Assembly (NCBI GenBank): GCA_900768075.1
Contig: CAAGBN010000013.1
Location: forward strand, 1-53,217
Length of the DNA: 53,217 nt
Direction of reading: 5' to 3'
From: Clostridia bacterium
GTDB taxonomy: Bacteria > Bacillota > Clostridia > Oscillospirales > Acutalibacteraceae
In this document: positions 40,927 to 49,313 of the stretch, in pieces
How the letters are laid out: every line of letters starts with the position of its first letter
Position numbering within the stretch: the first letter of the stretch is position 1
Program-made: the position numbers and the translations under genes
Notes under the pieces: generated by a model
Seen by the model: the letters and a program-made list of their open reading frames with translations, nothing else
The model's database searches: none
What the model was told of the DNA's origin: nothing

Positions 40927-41030
40927 ACCGTCAGGTGCATATCGAGTTGCTTCAGCAACATATCGAATTGCCGTTAAGCAATATATCGAGCTGTCGCAGA
41001 CAGCATATCGAGGACACGGTTAGCCGTGTC
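40927..41030. repeat. array of hairpins separated by invariant ATATCGA
   Basis: ATATCGA occurs at 40939, 40960, 40983 and 41005 (period 21-23). The spacers are different perfect hairpins: CACC/GGTG, GTTGC/GCAAC, ATTGC/GCAAT, GCTGTC/GACAGC and GGACACGG/CCGTGTCC. No reading frame. Confidence 0.75.
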
Positions 41031-41059
41031 CCCCATAATATTTAAACATTTATATATTG

Positions 41060-41113
41060 CCCTCGCCGGGCAGGCGTTACTTTTGCTGGCGCCAAAAAGT
41101 AACCAAAACGCGC
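41060..41113 (-). repeat. stem-loop repeat (REP-like), copy C
   Basis: GTTACTTTTGCTGGCGCC then AAAAAGTAAC, flanked by CTCGCCGGGCAGGC and CAAAACGCGC. It ends 2 bases from the nrdD stop. Confidence 0.7.
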
Positions 41114-41115
41114 TA

Positions 41116-43242
41116 TTATAAGTGAAGCACTCTCGCTTTAATTTCCTTTGTCTTGCCGACATTCCAGAAGTTTTCGCCTAAGTAACCGCAGGTTCTTCTT
41201 GTAACATTCATCTTTCTCTGATCCTTGTTACCGCAGTTAGGACATTCCCATTCAAGATTTTCATTGATAGTGATTTCACCGTCAAAGCCACACTCGTGAC
41301 AGTAGTCACTCTTGGTGTTGAATTCGGCATACTGAATGTTGTCGTAGATGAACTTGACAAGCTCTTCAAGAGCTTCAAGATTATGTCTCATATTGGGAAT
41401 TTCAACATATGAAATCGCACCGCCTGATGAGATAACCTGGAACTGACTTTCAAATGTAAACTTCTGGAAAGCATCGATATCCTCTCTTACATCAACGTGA
41501 TATGAGTTGGTGTAGTAGCCCTTATCGGTTACATCCTCGATTGTACCGAAGCGCTCCTTGTCAATTCTTGCAAAACGGTAGCAAAGTGACTCGGCAGGAG
41601 TACCGTAAAGGCCGAAGCCGAGACCTGTCTCCTTCTTCCACTTTTCACAGTGTTCACGAAGAGTCTTCATAACCTTAATAGCAAACTCTGTACCGACAGG
41701 GTCAGTATGGCTTACGCCCTTGATAAGCTTGGTAGCCTCATAAAGACCTATGTAACCAAGTGAAATTGTTGAATATCCGTCGTGAAGATACTTCTCTATG
41801 GTTTCGCCCTTCTTGAGTCTTGCAATAGCACCGTACTGCCAATGAACAGGGCTTGTGTCGGAAATAACATTATGAAGAGCGTGATGTCTGCACATAAGAG
41901 CTTCAAAGCAAAGCTGAAGTCTCTCTTCAAGAAGTGACCAGAATTTTTCCTCGTCGCCTCTTGCAACAATACCAATCTGAGGAAGATTAAGAGATACTAC
42001 ACCCTGATTGAATCTGCCCTCAAACTTGTACTCACCATTTTCGTCCTTCCAGGGTGAAAGGAATGAACGGCAGCCCATAGGTGAGAATACATTACCCTCG
42101 TAGTTTTCTCTCATCTTCTTAGCTGAGATATAGTCGGGATAAAGTCTCTTAGCTGAGCATTTAACTGCAAGCTTGGTGATATAGTCATACTCGCCACCCT
42201 TAAGGCAGTTATGTTCATCAAGCACATAAACAAGCTTAGGGAATGCGGGTGTTACATAAACACCCTTTTCATTCTTGATGCCCTGATAACGCTGACGGAG
42301 AATCTCTTCGATAATCATAGCGTTTTCTTTGATGTACTCGTCATCCTTTTTAAGGTTAAGGAAAATTGTAACAAAAGGTGACTGACCGTTGGTTGTCATA
42401 AGGGTGTTAATCTGATACTGAATAGTCTGAACACCTGAACGAAGCTCATCGCCTAAACGGTCATCAACAATCTTGTTAATCTGTTCTTCGGTAAAGTCGC
42501 TGCCGAATTCTTCGCTGATGTGCTTATAGAACTTATCTCTGCTCTTGCGAAGATATTTGCCCAAGTGGCTGATATCTACACTCTGTCCGCCGTACTGGCT
42601 TGAAGCTACTGAAGCAATAATCTGAGTTGTTACATTACAAGCTACCTGGAAGCTCTTGGGGCTTTCGATAAGCTTGGCATTCATAACAGTACCGTTATCA
42701 AGCATATCACCGATATTGATAAGACAGCAGTTGAATATAGGCTGAAGGAAATAGTCGGCATCGTGGAAGTGGATAGTACCCTCATCGTGAGCCTTTGAAA
42801 TATATTCGGGAAGAAGAAGTCTGCGTGTAAGGTCCTTTGATACCTCGCCTGCAATAAGGTCACGCTGTGTTGCAGCCATAACGGCATCCTTATTTGAGTT
42901 TTCTTCCATTACGTCTTTATTTGAGTTTTTGATAAGGCTTAAAATTGAATCGTCAGTAGTGTTAGCCTTTCTTACCATTGCTCTGTTATAACGGTAAATG
43001 ATATAAGCCTTGGCAAGAGCAAACTTACCGATTTCCATAAGCTTGAACTCAACCATATCCTGGATATCTTCTACAAGAATACGGCTTTTCTGCTTATTTG
43101 TTATAAAATCAGCAATATCATCTATCTGCTGGTGAGTTGCTTTTTCGTGCTCTTCAACAGCATCATTTGCCTTTGTAAGTGCAATAACTATCTTTGTTCT
43201 GTCATACTGTACTACAGAACCGTCGCGCTTAATTACGTTCAT
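41116..43242 (-). CDS. nrdD: anaerobic ribonucleoside-triphosphate reductase
   Basis: A 708-residue class III reductase. Residues 1-90 form an ATP-cone allosteric domain (VIKRDGSVVQYDRTKI). The barrel carries HFHDADYFLQPIFNC-type motifs (IHFHDADYF) and NQGVVSLNLPQIG. The C-terminal zinc site has two CxxC pairs (CHECG, CPNCG), followed by RRTCGYLG, whose glycine carries the radical made by NrdG. It makes dNTPs from NTPs under anoxia. Tandem NrdR-type boxes in the promoter suggest NrdR control. Confidence 0.95.
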   Translation of the reverse strand: MNVIKRDGSVVQYDRTKIVIALTKANDAVEEHEKATHQQIDDIADFITNKQKSRILVEDIQDMVEFKLMEIGKFALAKAYIIYRYNRAMVRKANTTDDSILSLIKNSNKDVMEENSNKDAVMAATQRDLIAGEVSKDLTRRLLLPEYISKAHDEGTIHFHDADYFLQPIFNCCLINIGDMLDNGTVMNAKLIESPKSFQVACNVTTQIIASVASSQYGGQSVDISHLGKYLRKSRDKFYKHISEEFGSDFTEEQINKIVDDRLGDELRSGVQTIQYQINTLMTTNGQSPFVTIFLNLKKDDEYIKENAMIIEEILRQRYQGIKNEKGVYVTPAFPKLVYVLDEHNCLKGGEYDYITKLAVKCSAKRLYPDYISAKKMRENYEGNVFSPMGCRSFLSPWKDENGEYKFEGRFNQGVVSLNLPQIGIVARGDEEKFWSLLEERLQLCFEALMCRHHALHNVISDTSPVHWQYGAIARLKKGETIEKYLHDGYSTISLGYIGLYEATKLIKGVSHTDPVGTEFAIKVMKTLREHCEKWKKETGLGFGLYGTPAESLCYRFARIDKERFGTIEDVTDKGYYTNSYHVDVREDIDAFQKFTFESQFQVISSGGAISYVEIPNMRHNLEALEELVKFIYDNIQYAEFNTKSDYCHECGFDGEITINENLEWECPNCGNKDQRKMNVTRRTCGYLGENFWNVGKTKEIKARVLHL

Positions 43243-43289
43243 TTCTTCATATTCCTTTCATTCAAAATTTTACATAGCAGTTCGAGTTA

Positions 43290-43342
43290 ATTTTACCATA
43301 TATATAGTGGTCTTGTCAATAATTCAGACCTAAATATTGTGA
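43290..43342 (-). promoter_or_regulatory. nrdD promoter with tandem NrdR-like boxes
   Basis: On the complement, TTGACA (43319-43314) and TAAAAT (43295-43290) have an 18-base spacer. Box 1, ACCATATATATAGTGGT (43295-43311), lies between them. Box 2, ACCTAAATATTGTGA (43328-43342), lies just upstream. Centres are about 32 bp apart, three helical turns, as in known NrdR pairs. Confidence 0.6.
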
Positions 43343-43419
43343 TTTTTACCCTTTTAGTGGAAAGTTACAAAAAGATGTGAAATGAGCATTAAAATCTATG
43401 CAGAAAGTGAGATGAGGAA

Positions 43420-43520
43420 GTTGGCGGCGGCTCCGTAAAATCGCTGAAAGCGATTTTGGAGGGCGCCCACAGGGTGCCATCCTGCCGAACTGCGTTCGGC
43501 AACGGAGCCGCCTACCGCCC
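43420..43520. repeat. cloverleaf-like repeat, copy 3
   Basis: GGCGGCTCCGT (ending 43436) pairs with ACGGAGCCGCC (43502-43512). Inside are AAAATCGC/GCGATTTT (43437-43457), GGAGGGCGCCC/GGGTGCCATCC (43458-43482) and TGCCGAAC/GTTCGGCA (43483-43501). With the nrdD promoter it accounts for the 43243-43615 gap. Confidence 0.75.
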
Positions 43521-43615
43521 ACTGCAAGAAAAAAATTTTTCTACTGCCCTCTTTATCTCTCAAAAAAGATGTGATATAATTACATACAAGATTTAATTTC
43601 AGGGGGAATTTTTCC

Positions 43616-44359
43616 ATGTTCAATACTGAGAAAGTTACACAAGAGGTAATTCAGTGGATAAGAGACTGGTTCGAAGAAAACGGAAAAGACTGTAATGCTG
43701 TCCTCGGCATTTCAGGAGGTAAGGACTCGAGTATAGTAGCTGCACTTTGCTGCGAAGCTCTCGGCAAAGACAGAGTTTACGGAATCCTTATGCCAAACGG
43801 AATACAGAGTGACATTGACGACTCTCTCAAGCTTGTTAACCACCTCGGCATAAAATACTATATCTGCAACATAAAAGAAGGCTATGATGCAACAGTAAAA
43901 TCCCTGCTTGACAGCGGCATTGAAATCAGTGAGCAGACAAAAATCAACCTCGCTCCCCGACTTCGAATGACTACCGTTTATGCTTTCTCGCAGAGCCTTA
44001 ACGGCAGAGTTGCCAACACCTGCAACCTTTCAGAAGATTGGGTAGGCTACTCCACAAGATACGGCGATGCAGCAGGTGACTTCAGTCCGCTTGCAGGTCT
44101 TACAGTTCAGGAGGTAAAAGAAGTTGGCAAATACTTAGGTCTGCCTATTGACCTAGTCGATAAGACACCCTCTGACGGTCTTTGCGGTTCAACTGACGAA
44201 GACAAGCTCGGCTTTACTTATGCAGTGCTTGATAAATACATCCGCACCGGCATTTGCGAAGACGAAAAAACAAAAGTCCGTATTGACTATCTCAACAAGC
44301 TCAACGCTTTCAAGCTTAAGCCTATACCCGGCTATTTCCCCAACAAAAATCTGATTTGA
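43616..44359 (+). CDS. nadE: NAD+ synthase (ammonia-dependent)
   Basis: A 247-residue protein with GGGGGAA upstream. LGISGGKDSSIVAA (residues 31-44) is the ATP-pyrophosphatase loop. RLRMTTVYAFSQ, NTCNLSEDWVGYSTRYGD and TPSDGLCGSTDEDKLGF are NadE signatures. It amidates nicotinic acid adenine dinucleotide to NAD+. No glutaminase domain is present, so it uses ammonia. Single gene with its own terminator. Confidence 0.95.
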   Translation: MFNTEKVTQEVIQWIRDWFEENGKDCNAVLGISGGKDSSIVAALCCEALGKDRVYGILMPNGIQSDIDDSLKLVNHLGIKYYICNIKEGYDATVKSLLDSGIEISEQTKINLAPRLRMTTVYAFSQSLNGRVANTCNLSEDWVGYSTRYGDAAGDFSPLAGLTVQEVKEVGKYLGLPIDLVDKTPSDGLCGSTDEDKLGFTYAVLDKYIRTGICEDEKTKVRIDYLNKLNAFKLKPIPGYFPNKNLI

Positions 44360-44372
44360 TTTAAAACTGCCT

Positions 44373-44407
44373 TTGTCGGTATCCTGTCAAGGATACCGAC
44401 ATTTTTT
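44373..44407 (+). terminator. terminator of nadE
   Basis: GTCGGTATCC and GGATACCGAC pair perfectly around TGTCAA and are followed by a T-rich run. Confidence 0.8.
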
Positions 44408-44657
44408 GTTTTTTGATGCTTTTTAAAGTAATCTTTATTTGCAACACTATGCCGTATATTTGTTTTTCTTGCCACAAAAATTTGTAAACCTGCAATTAAA
44501 AACAACATATTTAGTTTAAATCGCATTTATAAAGTTCACTATTTGTTAATATTTATATAGCATAATGCCCAAGTTTTTACATTAGAATATGGTCAACATC
44601 AATAAAGCAGAGTTTTCTGCGTCGAATATAAAATTTATGAAAAGAGGTAAGATAAAA

Positions 44658-45629
44658 ATGAACAACAGACTTATCAAGGAAGAACATTTCGGCATTCAGA
44701 GAAAAATGGTCTCTGCTATGACAACAGAATCCTGGCAAAATATTCCTCATGTAACTTATATCTACGAGCCTGAAGTCAGCCGTTTTTTTAATGAATATAA
44801 AAAACTCAACTTCGGCAGAAGTGACGAAGAAAAAATAACTTTCAACACCCTTATGATTAAGGCTATAACAGAAGGACTCAAAGCAGCTCCTCTTATGAAT
44901 TCACACATAGAATATAATCAGAAGCTTATCAGAGGCACAATCAAAACATATGAGGATATCAATATTTCAATGCCTACCATTCTTCCCACCGGGGAAATGA
45001 TGACAACAACCTGCCGTGACTTTGATAAAAAGAATCTCGACGAAATGACAGCATATATAAAAGACCTTCGCAGAAGAATGGAACAATCCGATCTTAATGA
45101 GGCTATGTATACCGCCTCTTTCAACAGAACTGTAAATACCATTAAAAAAGGTAAACTCATAGAAGCGCTTCTTCGCATCTTAGGTGCTAAAACAGGAAAA
45201 AACAAAGTGCGCACCCTCAAGGGTAAAGCTAAAAAAGCTTATCATTCTATACCTGAGACTGAACGACTCGGCAACTACGATATTCAGCAGGGTACAATCA
45301 CCATTTCAAACGTTGGCTCCCTTGACCTGCAACAGAAAGGTTCCGTTGCTCTTTTAGAGATTATCCCCCCTCAGGTTTGTGCTATCGCTGTCGGAGCAGT
45401 ACAAAAACGCCCTGTAGTAGAAACTGACAAGTACGGTAATGACACTATAAAAGTCGGCAAGGTACTTCCTCTTTGCATCGCCTTCGACCACAGAGCACTC
45501 GACTTTGGCGATATAGTACCTTTTACAAAGAAGCTCGACGAAATCTTCGCTAACCCAGAAATCATCCACACTTGGACAAGTCGTAAGATAAGCAATGATA
45601 TTCCTGTAAGAATCACAAGGCCGGCATAA
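44658..45629 (+). CDS. orphan E2-type 2-oxoacid dehydrogenase acyltransferase domain protein
   Basis: A 323-residue protein. I start at MNNRLIKEEH, with AAGAGGTAA upstream. Residues 1-320 fit the catalytic (CAT-like) domain of 2-oxoacid dehydrogenase E2: HVTYIYEPEVSRF, TLMIKAITEGLK, YEDINISMPT, TISNVGSLDL, and LCIAFDHRALDFGD near the end. There is no lipoyl or E1/E3-binding domain and no dehydrogenase gene nearby. The usual DHRxxDG active-site motif reads DHRALDFG, with Phe after the Asp. A trimeric acyltransferase with another acceptor is likely. Confidence 0.8.
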   Translation: MNNRLIKEEHFGIQRKMVSAMTTESWQNIPHVTYIYEPEVSRFFNEYKKLNFGRSDEEKITFNTLMIKAITEGLKAAPLMNSHIEYNQKLIRGTIKTYEDINISMPTILPTGEMMTTTCRDFDKKNLDEMTAYIKDLRRRMEQSDLNEAMYTASFNRTVNTIKKGKLIEALLRILGAKTGKNKVRTLKGKAKKAYHSIPETERLGNYDIQQGTITISNVGSLDLQQKGSVALLEIIPPQVCAIAVGAVQKRPVVETDKYGNDTIKVGKVLPLCIAFDHRALDFGDIVPFTKKLDEIFANPEIIHTWTSRKISNDIPVRITRPA

Positions 45630-45654
45630 TTTTAATATAATATAATATTACATT

Positions 45655-45690
45655 AAAATAACGGATAGGCGTAAACCTATCCGTTATTAT
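45655..45690 (+). terminator. terminator of the E2-like gene
   Basis: AATAACGGATAGG and CCTATCCGTTATT pair around CGTAAA and are followed by a T run. Confidence 0.8.
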
Positions 45691-45701
45691 TTTTTTATTA
45701 T

Positions 45702-45751
45702 CCTTCACCGCGAATTCTTTTTCCTATCGCATAAAAAATTAAAAATGTGAA
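45702..45751 (-). repeat. degenerate stem-loop repeat (REP-like), copy D
   Basis: AATTCTTTTTCCTATCGC with ATAAAAAATT, preceded by CACCGCG. It resembles copy B but is diverged. It lies 11 bases beyond the metA stop. Confidence 0.45.
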
Positions 45752-45762
45752 CTTGTCTGCTT

Positions 45763-46677
45763 TTAAATATCATTAATATCATAAGGTGTTCTCTGGTACA
45801 CAAAGTAATTCAGCCAGTTTGTGAACATCAGAGTACCGACATTTCGCCAGGTTACAATAGGCTTCTTTGTGGGGTCATCATCCGGGAAATAATTATAAGG
45901 CACCTTGATATCAAGACCTCTTTCCTTATCACGGAAATACTCCTTTGCAAGAGTATCAGCATCATACTCACTGTGACCTGTAGCATAGAAGTTACGGCAT
46001 TCAAGGTCAGATACAAGATGAATACCTGCCTGCTCTGAATAAGAAAGTATCTGCAGCTCCTTGCAAAGCGCCACATCATCAAACTTGATATCTGTATGTC
46101 TTGAGTGAGGCACGAAGTATGTCTCATCAAATCCTCTCATCAAAGGATGATATAAATCAAGAGGACGATGAGGGAACACACCGAACATTTTTTCAGGGAG
46201 AATATACTTGGGAATTCCGTGGTGATAATAAAGACCTGCCTGAGCACCCCAACAGATATGGAAGGTTGAATAAACATTGGTCTTTGTCCACTCGAAGATT
46301 TCGCAAAGCTCCTGCCAGTAGTCAACCTCTTCAAACTCCATAAGCTCAACAGGAGCACCTGTGATAATCATACCGTCATATTTTCTGTGCTTAATCATAT
46401 CAAAGGTATAATAGAACTTATTAAGATGGCTCTGTGAGGTATTCTTTGACTGATGGGTCGCCATCTGCAAAAACTCAACATCAACCTGAAGCGGAGTATT
46501 ACTCATAAGACGAAGAAGCTGAGTCTCTGTCACAATTTTGGTGGGCATAAGATTGAGAATGAGAATCTTAAGGGGACGGATATCCTGGCTTTTAGCACGG
46601 GATTCAGTCATAACGAATATATTTTCCTGCTCGAGCATTTCTCTTGCAGGCAGTCTGTCATCTATTTTAATGGGCAT
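45763..46677 (-). CDS. metA: homoserine O-acetyltransferase (MetA family)
   Basis: A 304-residue protein of the glutamine-amidotransferase-like MetA family. Cys142 in HICWGAQAG is the nucleophile, with His in VPHSRHTDI and YATGHSEYD regions completing the site. Residue 111 is Glu (GAPVELMEF); in characterised MetA proteins Glu111 gives acetyl-CoA and Gly111 succinyl-CoA specificity, so O-acetylhomoserine is expected. It starts methionine synthesis. No SAM riboswitch is seen in the short upstream region. Confidence 0.92.
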   Translation of the reverse strand: MPIKIDDRLPAREMLEQENIFVMTESRAKSQDIRPLKILILNLMPTKIVTETQLLRLMSNTPLQVDVEFLQMATHQSKNTSQSHLNKFYYTFDMIKHRKYDGMIITGAPVELMEFEEVDYWQELCEIFEWTKTNVYSTFHICWGAQAGLYYHHGIPKYILPEKMFGVFPHRPLDLYHPLMRGFDETYFVPHSRHTDIKFDDVALCKELQILSYSEQAGIHLVSDLECRNFYATGHSEYDADTLAKEYFRDKERGLDIKVPYNYFPDDDPTKKPIVTWRNVGTLMFTNWLNYFVYQRTPYDINDI

Positions 46678-46738
46678 AAATTCACCTTCTTTACGGTAGT
46701 TATTTCAGTATATCAAAAAAACGGTAGTTTTTCAAGTC

Positions 46739-47287
46739 TTACATAAGATTATCGTCATAAACTGCTCTGATACCACCGATGCATTTAGGTCTTGTTCTTG
46801 CAAAGGCAACATTGGCACAGCCTATTTTGTCGGTAGAAAGTCTTACGGGTACAGCAACATGCTTAAGGTGCATACCGATAAAGGTGAGACCGATGTCCAT
46901 ACCGGCATCTGCCTTGATGAATTCAACAGCAACAGGGTGCTTAAAATTCTTATAGCAGGTTGTAGCGAAGCTTCCTCCGGCCTTGGGTTGAGGCACAACA
47001 TTTACAATTTCGAGACCCTTGGCAAGGGCATATTCTTCTTCGACTATAATAGCACGGTTAAGGTGCTCACAGCATTGAGCAGCAAGGTAAATACCCTTTT
47101 CCTCAAGCAGGGGGTAAAGTCCCTCAAAAACGGCCTCGGCGGCATCAAGAGAGGAGTTCTTACCTATTACGCTGCCGACAATTTCACTTGAAGAGCAGCC
47201 TACAACAAGAAGACTGCCTTTTTTCAGATCGGCTTTTTCAATCAATTCGGCAACTGCTGTTTTTACCTGTAAAGCTATATCTTTCAT
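46739..47287 (-). CDS. UPF0340/TIGR01440-family protein
   Basis: A 182-residue protein with GGTGA upstream. Motifs VVGCSSSEIVGSVIG, AAQCCEHLNRAII and ADAGMDIGLTFIGMHLKHVAVP match the YwlG/UPF0340 family, which has no settled function. It is compact, soluble and alpha/beta. It ends about 60 bases before metA on the same strand, so it may share the metA transcript. Confidence 0.85.
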   Translation of the reverse strand: MKDIALQVKTAVAELIEKADLKKGSLLVVGCSSSEIVGSVIGKNSSLDAAEAVFEGLYPLLEEKGIYLAAQCCEHLNRAIIVEEEYALAKGLEIVNVVPQPKAGGSFATTCYKNFKHPVAVEFIKADAGMDIGLTFIGMHLKHVAVPVRLSTDKIGCANVAFARTRPKCIGGIRAVYDDNLM

Positions 47288-47484
47288 TAAATCACCTGCT
47301 TTAGTTTAACTATATTAAGTTTAGCAGAAAAAAATAAACTTTTCAAGATATTTCTTCGCAGGCTGATGATATTTTTCCTTTTCGGTACTTTACCTTGTTG
47401 TGAATATATGATACAATATTTTCAATAATAAAATTCAATGCTGCTGTGACGGAAAAATATCAGCCTTGAAAAAAGGAGAGACCT

Positions 47485-48924
47485 ATGAAAAAACTACAGC
47501 TAAAGACTATAAAGGATGAATTTATGGCACATCGTAAAACTCCGGCGCCGGGAAAGTATATTTCATATAACGAATTTGCAGCCTATTCTGTCGGAGGCAT
47601 CGGTGTAAACACTATCAATGCACTTTTCGGTTATGTCGGTTTAAGTGCAAACTGCCTTCTTTTAGGCTCGGCCTACGGTATAGCACCGATGGATCTTGCA
47701 TTTATGTCACTGATAATGAATATACTCAATCTTGCAAAAACACCGTTTATCAGTATGCTCATAGACAACACCAATACAAAATACGGCAAGTTCAGACCCT
47801 ATCTTCTTTATACAGGTCTTCCCGCGGCTGTACTTCTTACGGCTATGGCGTTTGTGCCGAATGATATAAACTACACGCTTAAGTGTGTTTTATTAAGCGT
47901 AATCTATTTCAGCCTGATGATATTCCAGTCCCTTTACGCTCTGGCCTTTACATCCTTGGCACAGGTGCTGACTCCTGACTCTCAGGAAAGAACCTCTCTG
48001 CTGTCGGTAAGTCAGTTTATCTACAGCCTCGGCCCCTCAATAGTAAACATTCTTCTTCCTGTTCTTGCAGGGCTTTTCCCCGGAGGTATGACAGGCTTTG
48101 CAGCCTACAGAATACTTTTCCCGATATTCTCAATTATCGGCGTGCTTCTCGGCATAATTACATTTAAAGGCACAACGGAAAAGATTATCGTACCCAAGGA
48201 CTATGTTGCAAAGGTAAGATTTGTCGACGGTATAAAAGAAATGAAGAACAACAAGTATTTCTGGCTTGTTACCTTCTATAACGTTCTGGGCTGTATGAAA
48301 TACGGCATAGGCAGTATTCTTTCCTGGTACTGTATTTATGCAATTAAGAGTGAAACAGCCCTCGGCATTATGAATGCTGTTATCGGCACAGCCTCAGTAC
48401 CGGGTATGCTTCTGGCTCCGCTTCTTGCAAAAAGATTGGGTAAAAGAAACTGCCTCATCCTCTTCAACGCTGTCAGAGCAATCTTTACGGTGCTTATGTT
48501 CTTCACCTCAAGTACACCTGTTATTTTCCTTGCAAGTCTTTATCTTGCAACTCTTGCAATCGGCGGTGATGGTGTTATCACGGGTTCGGTTACAGCAGAT
48601 GTATTTGACTATCAGCAATGGAAAACAGGAAAGCGACTTGAAGGCTTTATCACACAGTTCAGCGGTATGATAGTAACAGCAGCGTCTATGGTATGTGCTC
48701 TTATCAACCCCTGGTTCTATGAGCGCTTCGGTCTTACAAACGACTACAGCGTACTTTATGAGGAGAGTATAAGAAGCAAAATCTTCAGCGTACTTATTAT
48801 CACCTCTCTTATCAGCACAGTGCTTTGCAGCGTGCCGATGCTCTTTTATAATATGAATGAAAAGAAAATGGGCGAAATTGTTGAAGAGCTCAAAACAAGA
48901 GCTGATATATCAGAAGCAGAATAA
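47485..48924 (+). CDS. GPH/MFS-family transporter
   Basis: A 479-residue protein with 12 membrane segments and AAAGGAGA upstream. FISMLIDNTNTKYGKFRPYLLYTG, in pieces, and SVTADVFDYQQWKTGKRLEG mark it as a GPH-type sugar or glycoside symporter. It is about 25% shorter in its loops than a typical two-domain PTS-regulated member and has no IIA domain. No catabolic genes are adjacent, so the substrate is open. Confidence 0.8.
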   Translation: MKKLQLKTIKDEFMAHRKTPAPGKYISYNEFAAYSVGGIGVNTINALFGYVGLSANCLLLGSAYGIAPMDLAFMSLIMNILNLAKTPFISMLIDNTNTKYGKFRPYLLYTGLPAAVLLTAMAFVPNDINYTLKCVLLSVIYFSLMIFQSLYALAFTSLAQVLTPDSQERTSLLSVSQFIYSLGPSIVNILLPVLAGLFPGGMTGFAAYRILFPIFSIIGVLLGIITFKGTTEKIIVPKDYVAKVRFVDGIKEMKNNKYFWLVTFYNVLGCMKYGIGSILSWYCIYAIKSETALGIMNAVIGTASVPGMLLAPLLAKRLGKRNCLILFNAVRAIFTVLMFFTSSTPVIFLASLYLATLAIGGDGVITGSVTADVFDYQQWKTGKRLEGFITQFSGMIVTAASMVCALINPWFYERFGLTNDYSVLYEESIRSKIFSVLIITSLISTVLCSVPMLFYNMNEKKMGEIVEELKTRADISEAE

Positions 48925-48946
48925 AAAATCAAAGAGTCGGGATTTC

Positions 48947-49218
48947 GCCGACGCCCAATAAGGAAGTATTTGTTTCTCAAGCAAAATTTCCTGTGTTTCT
49001 GCCAAAAGCCTCGCAAGGCGACAGCCTTGCTGCATTTTGTGGCTTCAACACAGGAAATTTTCAGTTCTTACGAAACTGCGAAGCACTTTAAAAAGCGAAA
49101 TAACGTTGCAAGAAAAGGCGAAAATCACCGATAATGCTGACGCATATCGGTGATTTTTAACGTATTATTGTGATGTTAGTTCACTTTTTAAAGAAATGCT
49201 GCCTTATGGGGTGTCGGC
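48947..49218. repeat. nested multi-arm palindrome, about 270 bp
   Basis: An outer arm at 48947-48963 pairs with 49202-49218 (about 15 of 17). Inside are a 15-bp perfect arm (48983-48997 with 49047-49061) with a GCAAGGC/GCCTTGC tip, and a 10-bp arm (49086-49095 with 49184-49193) that encloses a 13-bp perfect hairpin (49121-49133 with 49145-49157). No reading frame. It fills most of the 48925-49313 gap. Confidence 0.7.
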
Positions 49219-49257
49219 GTTCGCCCGCGTCCCAATAAAACCTTATTATATTGTATC

Positions 49258-49308
49258 CGCTCGCCACGGAGGCGTTACTTTTCTTGAAAGAAAAGTAACC
49301 AAAAGAAC
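49258..49308 (-). repeat. stem-loop repeat (REP-like), copy E
   Basis: GTTACTTTTCTT and AAGAAAAGTAAC arms, preceded by CTCGCCACGGAGGC and followed by CAAAAGAAC. It ends 5 bases from the prfB stop. Confidence 0.65.
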
Positions 49309-49313
49309 TTTCC

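Noticed and set aside
40927..41030. possible CRISPR array
   Set aside because: The repeat is only 7 bp and the spacers are perfect hairpins; no cas genes are present.
46678..46738. SAM riboswitch before metA
   Set aside because: Only about 60 bases lie between the genes, with no conserved kink-turn or multi-helix pattern.
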